DNA of 30,610 nucleotides from Oehlia diaphana (Eukaryota; Glomeromycota; Glomeromycetes; Glomerales; Glomeraceae). The translations under genes and the position numbers were made by a program. This document shows, piece by piece, positions 20,158 to 30,449 of this stretch. The stretch is taken from the NCBI GenBank assembly GCA_003833135.1, contig QZLH01001156.1:1-30610 (forward strand), in the 5' to 3' direction. The notes under the pieces are model-generated. The model was not told the origin of the DNA. It was given only the letters and a program-made list of their open reading frames with translations, and made no database searches. Each line of letters starts with the position of its first letter. The first letter of the stretch is position 1.

Positions 20158-21860
20158 ATGTGTAAAGAGATCTGTCAATCAGAGAAATCAATATTTATAC
20201 CACAAAGTGGAAATAAAGTTGTTGATGATTTTATAGGAACCACGCTGACAGATCGACCAAGAAAAATGGAATATGTTCCTTATGATAGATTCAAAGATAC
20301 AAAATTGATTGCAGAAGGTGGATTTAGTAAAATTTATAATACCACTTGGATTGATGGTCCAATAAGTGATTGGGATGACAAAATAAAAATGTATAAACGC
20401 TTTGGTGAAACGATAGTCGTTCTTAAAGAACTTAACAACTCTAAAAATGCCACTTCTAAAGATTTAAATGAGGTACAGTAGATCATATCATGCTAGTTTG
20501 TCTATAAATCTTAATATTAAAATAATATTCTTTTATTTTCAATAGCTCATTATATTTCATAGCCTTATGAGCTTAAATAGCTTATTAAAAAAAGATGATG
20601 ACAAATATATTAATACTTATTATGGAATCACACAACATCCTGTTACTCAAAATTTTATGATAATTATGGAATACCATAAATTAGGAGATCTAACACATTA
20701 TATAGCTAAAAATTTTTTTAATATTAGTTGGTATGACAAGTTAATTATATTATATAACATTATATATGGACTTAAAAAATATTCATGATGCAAATATTAT
20801 TCATAAAGACTATCATAGTGGAAATATTTTTTTAGATAAAAGTACTTATTCTGAAGATATTTTTATAAAGAAAATAAAGAAAGATGAAAGTAATATTAAA
20901 GCAATAACAGGTGATTTAGGATTAAGTGCCATTGAACCATCAGATGATGATGAGGTATATGGAATCATTCCTTTTGTTGCTCCAGAAATTTTTCAAGGAG
21001 CGAAATATACTAAAGCGTCAGATATATATAGCTTTGGTATGATTATGTGGGAATTAATGACAGGTAGAAGACCATTTTGGGATAGAAGTCATGATGCATA
21101 TCTTATAATTGAAATATGTGACGGTTGTCGTCCTCCGATTATCACAAACGCGCCTGAAGGTTATGAATTAATGAAAAAATGTTGGCATTCTGATCCAACT
21201 AAAAGACCAACGGCTAAAAAGTTATATCGTAAAATTCGTGCTATTTTAAGAAAGGAATGGAAATGTAGACATAATCCAACTAAAATAATAGAATCACCAA
21301 ACATTGGACCTATAACAAAAATTAATCCAAATGCTATCTATAAAAGTAGGCCTTTGAGTGAAATGATAAAATCTGCAGAAAATACAATAAATACAATAAA
21401 TATTAAAAAAATTGGTACTGATTATATTTAATATGCTATATTTTACATCGTTACTAATAACAAATAATCTTACATATTTCTTTTTTCAAAAAAAAAGATA
21501 GAAGAAAATTTGATGAATTTATTGAAAATAATGAAGAAAATGAGAATGGTAAAATAAAAATTTTTTATTTTGTAATAATTTCATCATATATAATATGTGT
21601 TAACCATTTGTTAAAAAAAAAAATATTATTATAGATAAAATTATAAACACATTATTATGCGTAGTTTATTTTTTTGTTTTATTGATAATTCAATTAAATT
21701 TGTATTGTTTCTATTAGGTTATTTGACAAAAGAATTTCAATTTGATACTTATAATGGTAAGTGAATAGATATTGATTATCTAACAATAGCAATAATTTTT
21801 AACACAATTTTTTTTAATATAGATTTATATATTACAAGAGAAATCGAATTTGATATTTGA
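20158..21860 (+). pseudogene. TKL-type protein kinase B with frameshift and lost splice donor
   Basis: Exon 1 20158-20472 (true ATG), exon 2 20546-21414, tail exons 21498-21548, 21635 onward, 21718-21756 and 21823-21860. Exon 2 is broken at a run of six A (20774-20779): the frame goes G-L-K-K-Y-S-stop, whereas one more A would give the family's G-L-K-K-I-H. Past the break the domain is intact: H-K-D-Y-H-S-G-N, D-L-G, A-P-E-I-F, P-F-W-D, C-W-H-S-D-P. Gly loop A-E-G-G-F-S-K-I-Y and V-L-K-E are present upstream. It has an insertion of roughly 16 residues between the catalytic loop and D-L-G, and lacks paralogue A's long Cys-rich leader. Compared with A, about 36 nt covering the splice donor of the fourth exon are missing (near 21669). 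The final exons still encode G-Y-L-T-K-E-F-Q-F-D and L-Y-I-T-R-E-I-E-F-D-I. Probably a young pseudogene; a base-calling error in the A run is possible. Confidence 0.75.
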
Positions 21861-22460
21861 TTTTAACTTACAAAATTTGTCAAAATAAATTATTCCATGA
21901 TGTGTGCGTAAAAATCATCTGTTGCTACAACCGCTGTAACTCGTGGTAATATTGATTTTATGATTGGTCAAAAAATGTTTACGTAAATTATATATTTAAA
22001 AAAAAATTTAACAATCTAACAGGGAAGTGATTCCAATATTCCAACGCTAAAGTAACTTAAATATAACATGTCGATCTGAAAATCCGAATTCAATGAAAAA
22101 AAAACCTTGAAAAAACATTGTATTTTTTTTTATTTACGGAGTTTAATCGGCGGTAAAAAATTATACATTTATGTATGCTTGCTCCTAAAATCTTTTTTTC
22201 ACTTCAAACAATCAATTATAAATGACGTCTAATAACATTCATCCATTGAAAAATTCAATTAATAAAAGCTATGTAATACTTGAAACCGGTTATTAACTTG
22301 TTAATAAATGTATAACCAGTTCCAAGCTCTATTTCTATGAGATTATTCTATGTACAACTCAGAACGCTCTTGTGGAATATTTTAATAATATCATAAATCC
22401 TCATCTTCATTATAAAGAGTGCTGCTTGCACTGACAAATTATATATCTATAAAAAAAAAG
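21861..22460. promoter_or_regulatory. Kinase B-C intergenic
   Basis: Contains the second set of the conserved blocks described for 19364-20157, with GTATTTTTTTTTATTTACGGA at 22120-22140, about 320 bp before the start of kinase C. No gene seen. Confidence 0.45.
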
Positions 22461-24101
22461 ATGTCTTTTGTAGAAAGAGGAAAAAGGAGAAAAAGAGAGT
22501 CTTTTATAAAAAAACAAAAAGATAAACAAAAAATTGGTTTCGAAGGATCAAAATATAGAAGACATTTGATTTGCAATAAATGTTTTTATAAAATAGAAAC
22601 CAATGAATATCGAGATGATTTGCTCGAGTTTGTTTCTTATAATAGATTCAAAGATTTGGAACTTATTGCTGAAGGGGGGTTTAGTAAAATCTATAAAGCA
22701 ACTTGGATGGATGAGATGAATAAATGTGTTGCCCTCAAGGAACTTGATAATTCTAAAAATATCAATTATAATGAATTAAATGAGGTACTGTACAGTAAGT
22801 AACCTGTACTAATTAATTAATAAGATAAATAACTTTGAATTAATAATTTTTTATTTTTAGCTCAAGGTATTTCATAATTATATAACTTTAAAACATTATG
22901 CTCGTAATAATATTAATACATATTTTGGAATTACTCGAAATCCTATAACACAAAATTTTATAATAATTACAAAATATTATGAAACAGGAGATCTAACTCA
23001 TTGTATAAATAATGAATTTTTCAATATTAACTGGGAAAATAAGTTAAAAATATTAAGTTCAATGATACAAGGACTTTATAATATGCATATTATTCATAAA
23101 GATTATCATAGTGGAAATATCTTTATGACAGCAAATAAATTACCAGTAACAGGTGATTTAGGATTAAGTAAATCTGCAATCGAATCATCAAATAACGATA
23201 ATAAGGAAATTTATGGTATTATTCCTTATGTTGCACCAGAAATTTTTCGAGAAGCGAAATATACTAAAGCGACAGATATATATAGTTTTGGTATGATTAT
23301 GTGGGAATTAATTATTGAAATATGTGATGGTCTTCGTCCTCCGATTATCACAAATGCACCTGAAGGTTATATTGAATTAATGCAAAAATGTTGGCATTCT
23401 GATCCAAAGAAACGACCAAAAGCAGTCGAAATATATGAAAAAGTTGGGAATATTTGGTCTAATGAATCTCTTAATGGTAATTCAACCAAAATTATAAGAT
23501 CACCAGATATTGGGCCTATAGCAACTAACCATTCAGGAGCATACTACAAAAGTAGACCTTTAAGTGCGATGATAAAGTCTGTAGAATCTACAAGAAATTT
23601 GAGAAGTCAAAGCATTATTTCAGAAACTGGTAAAAACATTTTATTTTAAAGTAATCATTATCATTTTTTTTTTGTTACTAAAATTAATCATTTTTTTAAA
23701 AAAAGCTAAAAGAAAGTTTAATGATAATCTGATTAATGGTATAATTTTTTTTTAATAAATTATACTGTAGAATGTAAATTAATTAATTTTTTTTTCCTAA
23801 AAAATAAAATAAATATATAGATAAAATTATTAAAAAAACTAAATTATCTCCAAATGAAAGCAATGGTAAGTACTTTTTCTATTTGTCTGTAATATATGTA
23901 TATATACAGTAATTTAAAATTAAAATTTATAGATTATCTGACAAGAGAATTTGGGTTTGATATCGATAACACAAGTGCTAATAAATCTAACAAAAGAGGT
24001 AAGTTTACTATTTGCGTTCAATTAATTAAAATGTGATAATAATTTTATTTCGTTTGTCGTATATAGATTACACTAGCAAAGAAATCAGTTTTGATATTTG
24101 A
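22461..24101 (+). CDS. TKL-type protein kinase C with 16-residue deletion, 423 aa
   Basis: Six exons: 22461-22784, 22861-23629, 23706-23738, 23821-23865, 23933-23998, 24067-24101; phases 0,1,1,1,1 close on TGA (424 codons). ATG 22461 is the first Met; the frame upstream begins only with GTG. The N-terminus is very basic (R-G-K-R-R-K-R, a plausible nuclear localisation signal) with a single C-N-K-C. Kinase motifs: A-E-G-G-F-S-K-I-Y, V-A-L-K-E, H-K-D-Y-H-S-G-N, D-L-G, A-P-E-I-F. Relative to kinase A it lacks exactly 48 nt encoding M-T-G-R-R-P-F-W-D-R-S-H-D-T-D-L, the end of helix F and the loop to helix G, and also has a shorter linker in the N-lobe (no D-G-P-I segment). Catalytic residues remain, but the C-lobe core may be destabilised. 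The tail has D-Y-L-T-R-E-F-G-F-D-I and, at the stop, D-Y-T-S-K-E-I-S-F-D-I. Confidence 0.83.
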
Positions 24102-26062
24102 AACGATTTATTTAATATCATCGTATTGGTATATAGTCATTTTATAAATATTGAGTTATTTATTATTGATATTATGAAATTTATACTGTATAATCAATGA
24201 ATTTTTATCTGTTGTAATATATTATCATTTCGTTCATAATTTGCTGCGCCAAACTTTATTCATCTTAATTTCCTGTTGGTTACAAATACGCCAGACGGGT
24301 ATATTTGAATTAATTTATCCAGTTTTTCATCCGGATTTAATTTTTGCTAGAACTACAAATTTGGCCAGAATTAATATAAATTTCTGGAATAATAATATAT
24401 TAATGTTGGCCGAAATTATAGTCTCGGAGATTCATAATCACATGAAAATATTCAAGTTTTATCCGGATCGAAAGCATCAAAAATTTTGATCCTAATAAAG
24501 ATCAACAGCTAATAATTTACAATCAAAATATAGAACTATTTTGAACGATGAAAGAACAAGTCATAAAATCACAGTAAAGTAACCCCTTTTAAACATAAGT
24601 ACTATGCAAAATTCAGAATTTACAAAAAGAAATTATTTCAGGAAATTGGTAAAATAATAAATTATTTATTATAATAGTAAAACTATATTACAGACTATTC
24701 AATTTTTACTTACTATATATAATTTATATTATTTGTTTCGCGTTCATTTTTCTTATAAAGACGTTAAATACTTATATATTCTTTTTTTCCTAAATGGCAA
24801 AAAATAAAATATATAACAAATTCTTTATTACTGGATCTCTCAATGACTTGCACATTACGCAATTAACGCAAGTATTAAATTACGAACTATACTCGAAAAG
24901 TTTCACCAATATAATTGTCAAACAGACAAGCGTTCGATGTTGGGGTTTCAGACATGATCGACATCATGATTAACCCTAAATTCCAGGTCTAATGGGATAG
25001 TTACCGAACCTCAACCTATCACAAAGATTTACAACTTATTTAATATATTAAAAATAAAAAAAAAATGGCTGTAATATACATTAATAGTTAATGTTAATTA
25101 ATGTATTAAAACTAGAATAAAATAATAAAAAAAAAATCCGATTACAGTTCTAAGAAAACAGTCATACTAGGACCACTATATTATAATATTAGTGTTATAC
25201 AATAATTTTAATTACATGGTGTGGCAATCCCGTTTAAAAGAAACCCGAAAATCAAGTAATTTTGAATTTCACAATTTACGCCACGTCTCCGACGCCAATT
25301 TATAGTTTATTTACAATGAGAATTGGGTAGTTTGTCCAAAAAGAAAGAAAAGAAAAGAAAAGAAAGCAAACAAAAAAGCAAAATTAAAATATCTTGCTGT
25401 GACGCCAACTTCGTAAACCTGGAATGTTAATTTTATTAAAGAAAAAACAAAAAGTAGCGCGTATTTAGAAATCATGTAGGCAATGTAGCATAAAAATGTT
25501 CAATAAACACGTTTCTTTTATTTCGGTTGCATCATGTACTGTACCACCGTTAAGGTACTCCCCTGTTTGTACATATGACCATTTTTGTCTCTTTTTGTAA
25601 CTTGTGCAAGTCTACAAGTTTCCGGATAAATTAGGTTCCGACGCTCATTTATTAAGCTCGGTTTTTTAGTAACTCTTTTTTTTTTTTTTTTCTTTCAAAC
25701 CCCTCTTTCGAGAGGCCTTCAAAAAGCGTCCCCCCCAACGTCCCTACCCCAAAGAAACCAACCCCAACAAATAATACTTGGTACTATTACTGAACACATA
25801 AAAAAAAAAAAAAAATGAATATGAATGTGACCCAACTTTTTGAGAGGTACGGTTTATTAGGTCTCCACTTTAACTACTCTTTCTTTTAGTGACCGAAAGA
25901 AAGGGTACTTTGTACAAAGCATCGCGCGGGAATATCATATCATGACTTTTTTATAAACCGATCTACTTTGAATAACTCTTATGGTTATATCAAAGTTATA
26001 ACAAAAAACATACATTGATCTAATGCCTATTTAAAAAATGTGTTTTTCTTAGCATCGTTCTG
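24102..26062. other. Intergenic stretch with repeat fragment
   Basis: No gene. An (AAAAG)n run is at about 25339-25366, a hairpin CCTCTTTCGAGAGG at 25702-25715, and an imperfect hairpin GGGTT..CATGAT-CGAC-ATCATG..AACCC at about 24943-24976. Immediately before the ATG at 26063 the sequence TTTTTCTTAG looks like a splice acceptor, so the next gene may have an intron in its 5' leader. Confidence 0.4.
24325..24478. repeat. Imperfect inverted repeat, probable transposon fragment
   Basis: TTTCATCCGGAT near the left and ATCCGGATCGAAA near the right are inverted. Inside them TTTGGCCAGAATTAATAT (24359) faces ATATTAATGTTGGCCGAAA (24397). AAATTTGGCCAGAATTAA-ATAAA also occurs within the mariner-type element (about 3049-3071), so the two share sequence. 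The 82-aa open frame across this segment (24241-24489) has no true ATG and is not a gene. Confidence 0.5.
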
Positions 26063-27958
26063 ATGGCTCAAGAAGCCAAAGAACAATTTACACGTGGGAT
26101 AGAAGGCGAAGCTTTTAACCGTCTTGAAGATATAACAAAAACTATCAATGTATTAAAAGACTTTAAATCAAATATTGAACAACTGGTAACTATGATTATT
26201 AATATTTCCTTTTAAAATTTTATTAATCATATTTATACTCACAAAATTTATTTATTTTAATAGAATTTAAGGGTAAATACCTCTTTAATTCGAGAAATTA
26301 GATTACCATGATTTCTTTAATTAGGACTAAAAATTTTCTTTTTTTTCTTTAATGTTTCATAAATGTTTATTATTTTATTATTATTATTTTTTAAATTAAA
26401 AGCATTCCATAGCTACTCCTCATACCACGCCACAAGCATCTCCATCAACGGCAGTATCCGTACAACCTATGGCACAAAAATCTAATAAGGTTTAACATAT
26501 AAAACCATAGGAATTATTTTTATCACTTCGGTTTATTAAGAAAAAAAAGTATTAACAATTAATTATTATATTAGAGAAACGGTCCTTTGAAATATAGTGA
26601 AAAACCTAGAAAAGCTATGAAATCAAATATTGAAGATACACCCACTATCACAAGTGAGGTGTATTCCGTCAATGTTCGTGATTTGGCCAATTCTAATGAT
26701 CATTTCGCTCCACAGGTTTGCATCGTTTAATCTAAATCGTTGAACATTATTTTTTCCCTAGTAAATTGACTTTTTTTTTTTTTTAATATAGCCCGCTCCT
26801 ATATATGCTCAACAAGGCGTTGTACTTCCAAATGCTCCACGTACTCATACACATGCACCGTTAGATCCCGTGCTTTTGAAGAATCTTGATGATATATTCA
26901 TAAGCTTTTTACAAACCATTTGTTCAAATTGTATGTATTTATATTTTGAAAGTGATATTTTGGATAATGATTTCTTATGAATAGAATTTTTTTTTATATA
27001 TATAGTGGATGCTACGGATTCAAAGGGTGAACAAATGTAAGTTTTGAAGCTTTTGTGTTAATTCAAGGGATTAATATTAAAAGATAATAACTCATACTTT
27101 ATTTTGACAATAGTCACCAGACTTTAATGGCAAAAAAGATGCAAAAGTTGGATGAATCTCCCGACTTTCGACCATTCAAATTTCGAATTCAAGCATTTAC
27201 TAACGCCTTTCATGAAGAACTACTTCGTCATGGATTTAACGAAGAAATGTTACCGTTAAGAAAAGTAAAAAATTATTTGTGGACGCAAAGGTTTGATTTT
27301 TCTAATTAATATTTGTTTAATTTATTTATAAATATTTATTCTTATAATATTATAGATATATTTCTCGGTTCAATGAGGATGGTAAAAAGGCAAAGTCCAA
27401 GGGTAATCATGTATGGAATATTGAGGCTAAAAAAACACCTTCCGGTGGGTGGATATTTCGCGAGTTTACTCGCAAGATAGCCGGAATTCCTGATAAGATT
27501 GCCTATGTCGGAACTAAATATACTTATGCTCCCCGAGTTTGGGATCCACAAGTTAATGTAAAATGTAAGTACCTGATTTTTAAAGATAAATAAATATTAA
27601 TTAAATTAATAAATATTTACTTATTACAGCTATAAAAGCTGTATTTCATTCTCCATGGTTACCGGAATGGCTCCGTTGGGAAAATAATGTATTGACGGGC
27701 ACTCCAGATATGAATTCAGAAACTTGTGAAATCACAGCAATTGCAAACTATTATCATGGTGATACTGTGTATAAGCTTGAAAAATCTTTTGTAATTACTG
27801 TGGCACATATTGATCAATCTGATGAGTTAAATCTTAACTCTGTAGTAAGTGAAAATTTTTATTTAAAAAAAAATTTTTTTTTATAATTAAAAACATATTA
27901 AACCTATTTATAAATTTAGGCTATGGCCGATTATCAATTACAATCACATCTTGGTTAA
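26063..27958 (+). CDS. Fungal protein of unknown function with C-terminal putative-Ig-like domain, ~386 aa
   Basis: Exons: 26063-26185, 26403-26489, 26575-26715, 26792-26930, 27006-27036, 27114-27290, 27356-27564, 27630-27844, 27920-27958. Phases (0,0,0,1,2,2,1,0) close on TAA, 387 codons. A 9-nt exon at 26264-26272 could be inserted in frame in the long first intron. The N-terminal third is a charged helix (residues 1-41) and a Pro/Thr/Ser-rich linker. The middle holds a conserved-looking core: P-D-F-R-P-F-K-F-R-I-Q-A-F, N-Y-L-W-T-Q-R-Y-I-S-R-F-N, W-N-I-E-A-K-K, then Y-A-P-R-V-W-D-P-Q. The end, L-P-E-W-L-R-W-E-N-N-V-L-T-G-T-P-D followed by beta strands, fits the putative-Ig (He_PIG-like) pattern 'LP-WL...LsGTP'. 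No signal peptide, so probably intracellular. I believe similar proteins occur widely in fungi, but I cannot name a function. Confidence 0.8.
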
Positions 27959-28549
27959 TCATTTTGTAAGAGATTATAAAATTTTTAGTATATTTGTTGA
28001 TCTAGTTAGATTAGTTAGAATTAGTAAGTTATATATAAATATATATTTAAAAAGTAAGTAATCTTTGGTAAACGAAACGGGATAAATTTGACAAACAAAG
28101 AAGTTAACTAATGGCTGAAATTTGTACAAATCTAAATATAATTAACGTTATTTCCAAATAAAATTTATAGTATTTTATTAAAAAAAAAACCATCACTCAT
28201 CGTTAGATTCTTGTTTATTAAACAAACCTCCAGAGTCCAGACCAATAGTGGTTTTATCATATGATAATTTTAAAATATTTATTAGGGCCGTTGCTACGGG
28301 TATTTGCCGCATTAGCCTTCGATCATATAAATTAATACTGAAATTAATAAACTGTAACGACTATAACGATTTTTTGTTTTCAGTTAATTCATTCTCTTGA
28401 TTCAATCTTTTTCTTGTAAAATGTTGTTTTAAATGTTTATCTGTTGATCAATCAGTATGTATTCTGTACAGATTTATATGCGCTAACCTTAACCAAGCGT
28501 GGGATTTATGCCAATCTGCAAATTTGTCGATCTTTCACTTGTCCTGAAA
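27959..28549. other. Intergenic region before BCKDHB
   Basis: 591 bp between two co-oriented genes. It holds the 3' end of the upstream gene and the promoter of the dehydrogenase gene. No ORF, hairpin or TATA box is clear enough to call. Confidence 0.4.
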
Positions 28550-30449
28550 ATGCAAACTTCTCGATTTACTTTATTATATCGTAACTTCGCGAACAACATA
28601 TATAGTAAACCGTTAAGTAGAAATAGATTTACCCATAAGGTATAAAATAAGGTATTCCCTTTTATCTTCTTTTTTATTAAATGTAGTATATTCGTTATTT
28701 TACATTATGTTTTAATTAATCCTTAATAACAGGCATTTTTCCATGCGACGAAAAAGATCCTACAAACTTCTGGGGCCCCAGCCCCAGCAGAAGGCTATTT
28801 ACCTGGTGTTGCACAATCTAAATTCATAAAATCTACTCAAGAAGAAGCTTTGAAAAATTCCGAATTAATGAATACCGGAGTTGCAAATGGTATTATAATT
28901 GATATAGAAACATAATGCAAATTTAATTGATTTAAATTAAAATGTCTTATTTAGGAGAGACAAAAAAGATGAATATGTTTCAAGCGATAAATGATGCAAT
29001 GGGCATCGCACTGACTACTGATGAGACAGCAGGTACATATATTTCCTTATGTGATATATTTAATTAAATAAATTGTTAATAATATTACCTTTTGAAATAT
29101 TGAAATATTGTAGTTGTTTTTGGTGAAGATGTGGCTTTTGGTGGTGTATTCCGTTGTACTCTAGGGTTAGCAGAAATGTTTGGTATGTTTATGAATACTA
29201 TTTCGATCAATTATATATATTTACGCGTTTATTTTCATTAATTAACAGGAAAAGATCGAGTGTTCAATACACCATTGACTGAACAAGGTATTGTTGGATT
29301 TGGTATAGGAATGGCGGCAGTGGGGCACACAGCTATTGCCGAAATTCAATTTGCTGATTATATATTTCCGGCTTTCGATCAAGTAGTTATACTATTATAC
29401 TTGTTTAATTTTTGTTATATCGAACTTGTTATTTCTAACTTATAACTATACAAAATTAGCTTGTCAATGAAGCTGCTAAGTATAGATACCGTTCAGGCGG
29501 TTTATTCAATGTTGGTGGTTTGACGGTTCGATCACCTTGTTCGGCAGTGGGACACGGTGGACACTACCATTCCCAATCACCGGAGGCATATTTTACTCAT
29601 ACACCAGGACTGATTGTAAGTTATTATTAAAAAAAGAATTCTTTTCTTCCATTAAATTATAAAATATGTTTTACTATTAAAGGTTGTTATGCCAAGAGGT
29701 CCAATACAAGCTAAGGGACTTCTATTGGCATCAATAAGAGATCGAAATCCAGTAATATTTTTGGAACCAAAAATTTTGTATCGTGCTGCTGGTAAGTTGT
29801 ATTAAATTATAAATAATATTATCTAGTAACTACTACAACACAAGTTTTGTTAAAGTTTATGCTCACTCTTTCGTAAAAATATTAATCTTGCAAGTTTATC
29901 TTGACTATTGTTGATTAGTTGAAGAAGTTCCAGTAGGTGATTATGAACTTCCCTTAGGTAAAGCCGAAATTCTCAAATCTGGCAAGGATGTTACCGTGGT
30001 TGGCTATGGGTCACAATTATATACTCTTGAAAATGCCATTAAATTGGCGGAGAAAGATATTCCTGGTCTATCATGCGAACTAATAGATTTGAGATCACTT
30101 TTACCTTGGGATGTTGATACTGTTGCAAATTCGGTGAATAAAACTGGAAGACTGGTTATTTCTCATGAAGCACCTCAAACTTCTGGTTTTGCTGCTGAAG
30201 TTGCAACAAGTATAATGGAAAGATGTTTTTTAAGACTTGAGGCGCCAATCCAAAGGGTTTGTGGATTGGAGTAAGTATTTTTAAATTAGTTAATTTTGTT
30301 TTAAAAGGGTAAAAAAATTATTTACATTTATTTATTTATCTATTTTGTTTTATCTTATCAGCACTCCATTCCCCTTAATATTTGAAAAATTTTATGTTCC
30401 GGATATGACAAAGTGTTACGATGCAATTAAAGAAGTTGTGAACTATTGA
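28550..30449 (+). CDS. BCKDHB: Branched-chain 2-oxoacid dehydrogenase E1 subunit beta, mitochondrial, 410 aa
   Basis: Exons: 28550-28639, 28733-28889, 28955-29032, 29114-29182, 29249-29382, 29460-29615, 29683-29791, 29919-30270, 30362-30449; phases 0,1,1,1,0,0,1,2 close on TGA (411 codons). With E1-alpha it forms the thiamine-diphosphate enzyme that decarboxylates the 2-oxoacids of Leu, Ile and Val and loads the acyl group onto E2 lipoyl arms in the mitochondrial matrix. The first 30 residues are rich in Arg, Ser and Asn without acidic residues, as in a mitochondrial targeting peptide. Family landmarks in order: [79 protein letters not shown] and a Y-stop end. Length matches the animal enzyme (about 390) plus a slightly longer leader. 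It appears intact and is a single-copy housekeeping gene, in contrast to the kinase array. Confidence 0.96.

Noticed and set aside
24920..24980. Possible tRNA or structured RNA (GTTCGATG, hairpin with GGGTT/AACCC)
   Set aside because: No cloverleaf can be drawn around the B-box-like GTTCGA and the hairpin is short and imperfect. I found no tRNA or rRNA gene in the window.
25339..25370. AAAAG repeat as a CRISPR-like or satellite array
   Set aside because: A simple pentanucleotide microsatellite without spacers; ordinary for this genome type.
27342..27551. 69-codon frame antisense to the gene at 26-28 kb
   Set aside because: Exactly overlaps a well-supported sense exon whose phase fits its neighbours.
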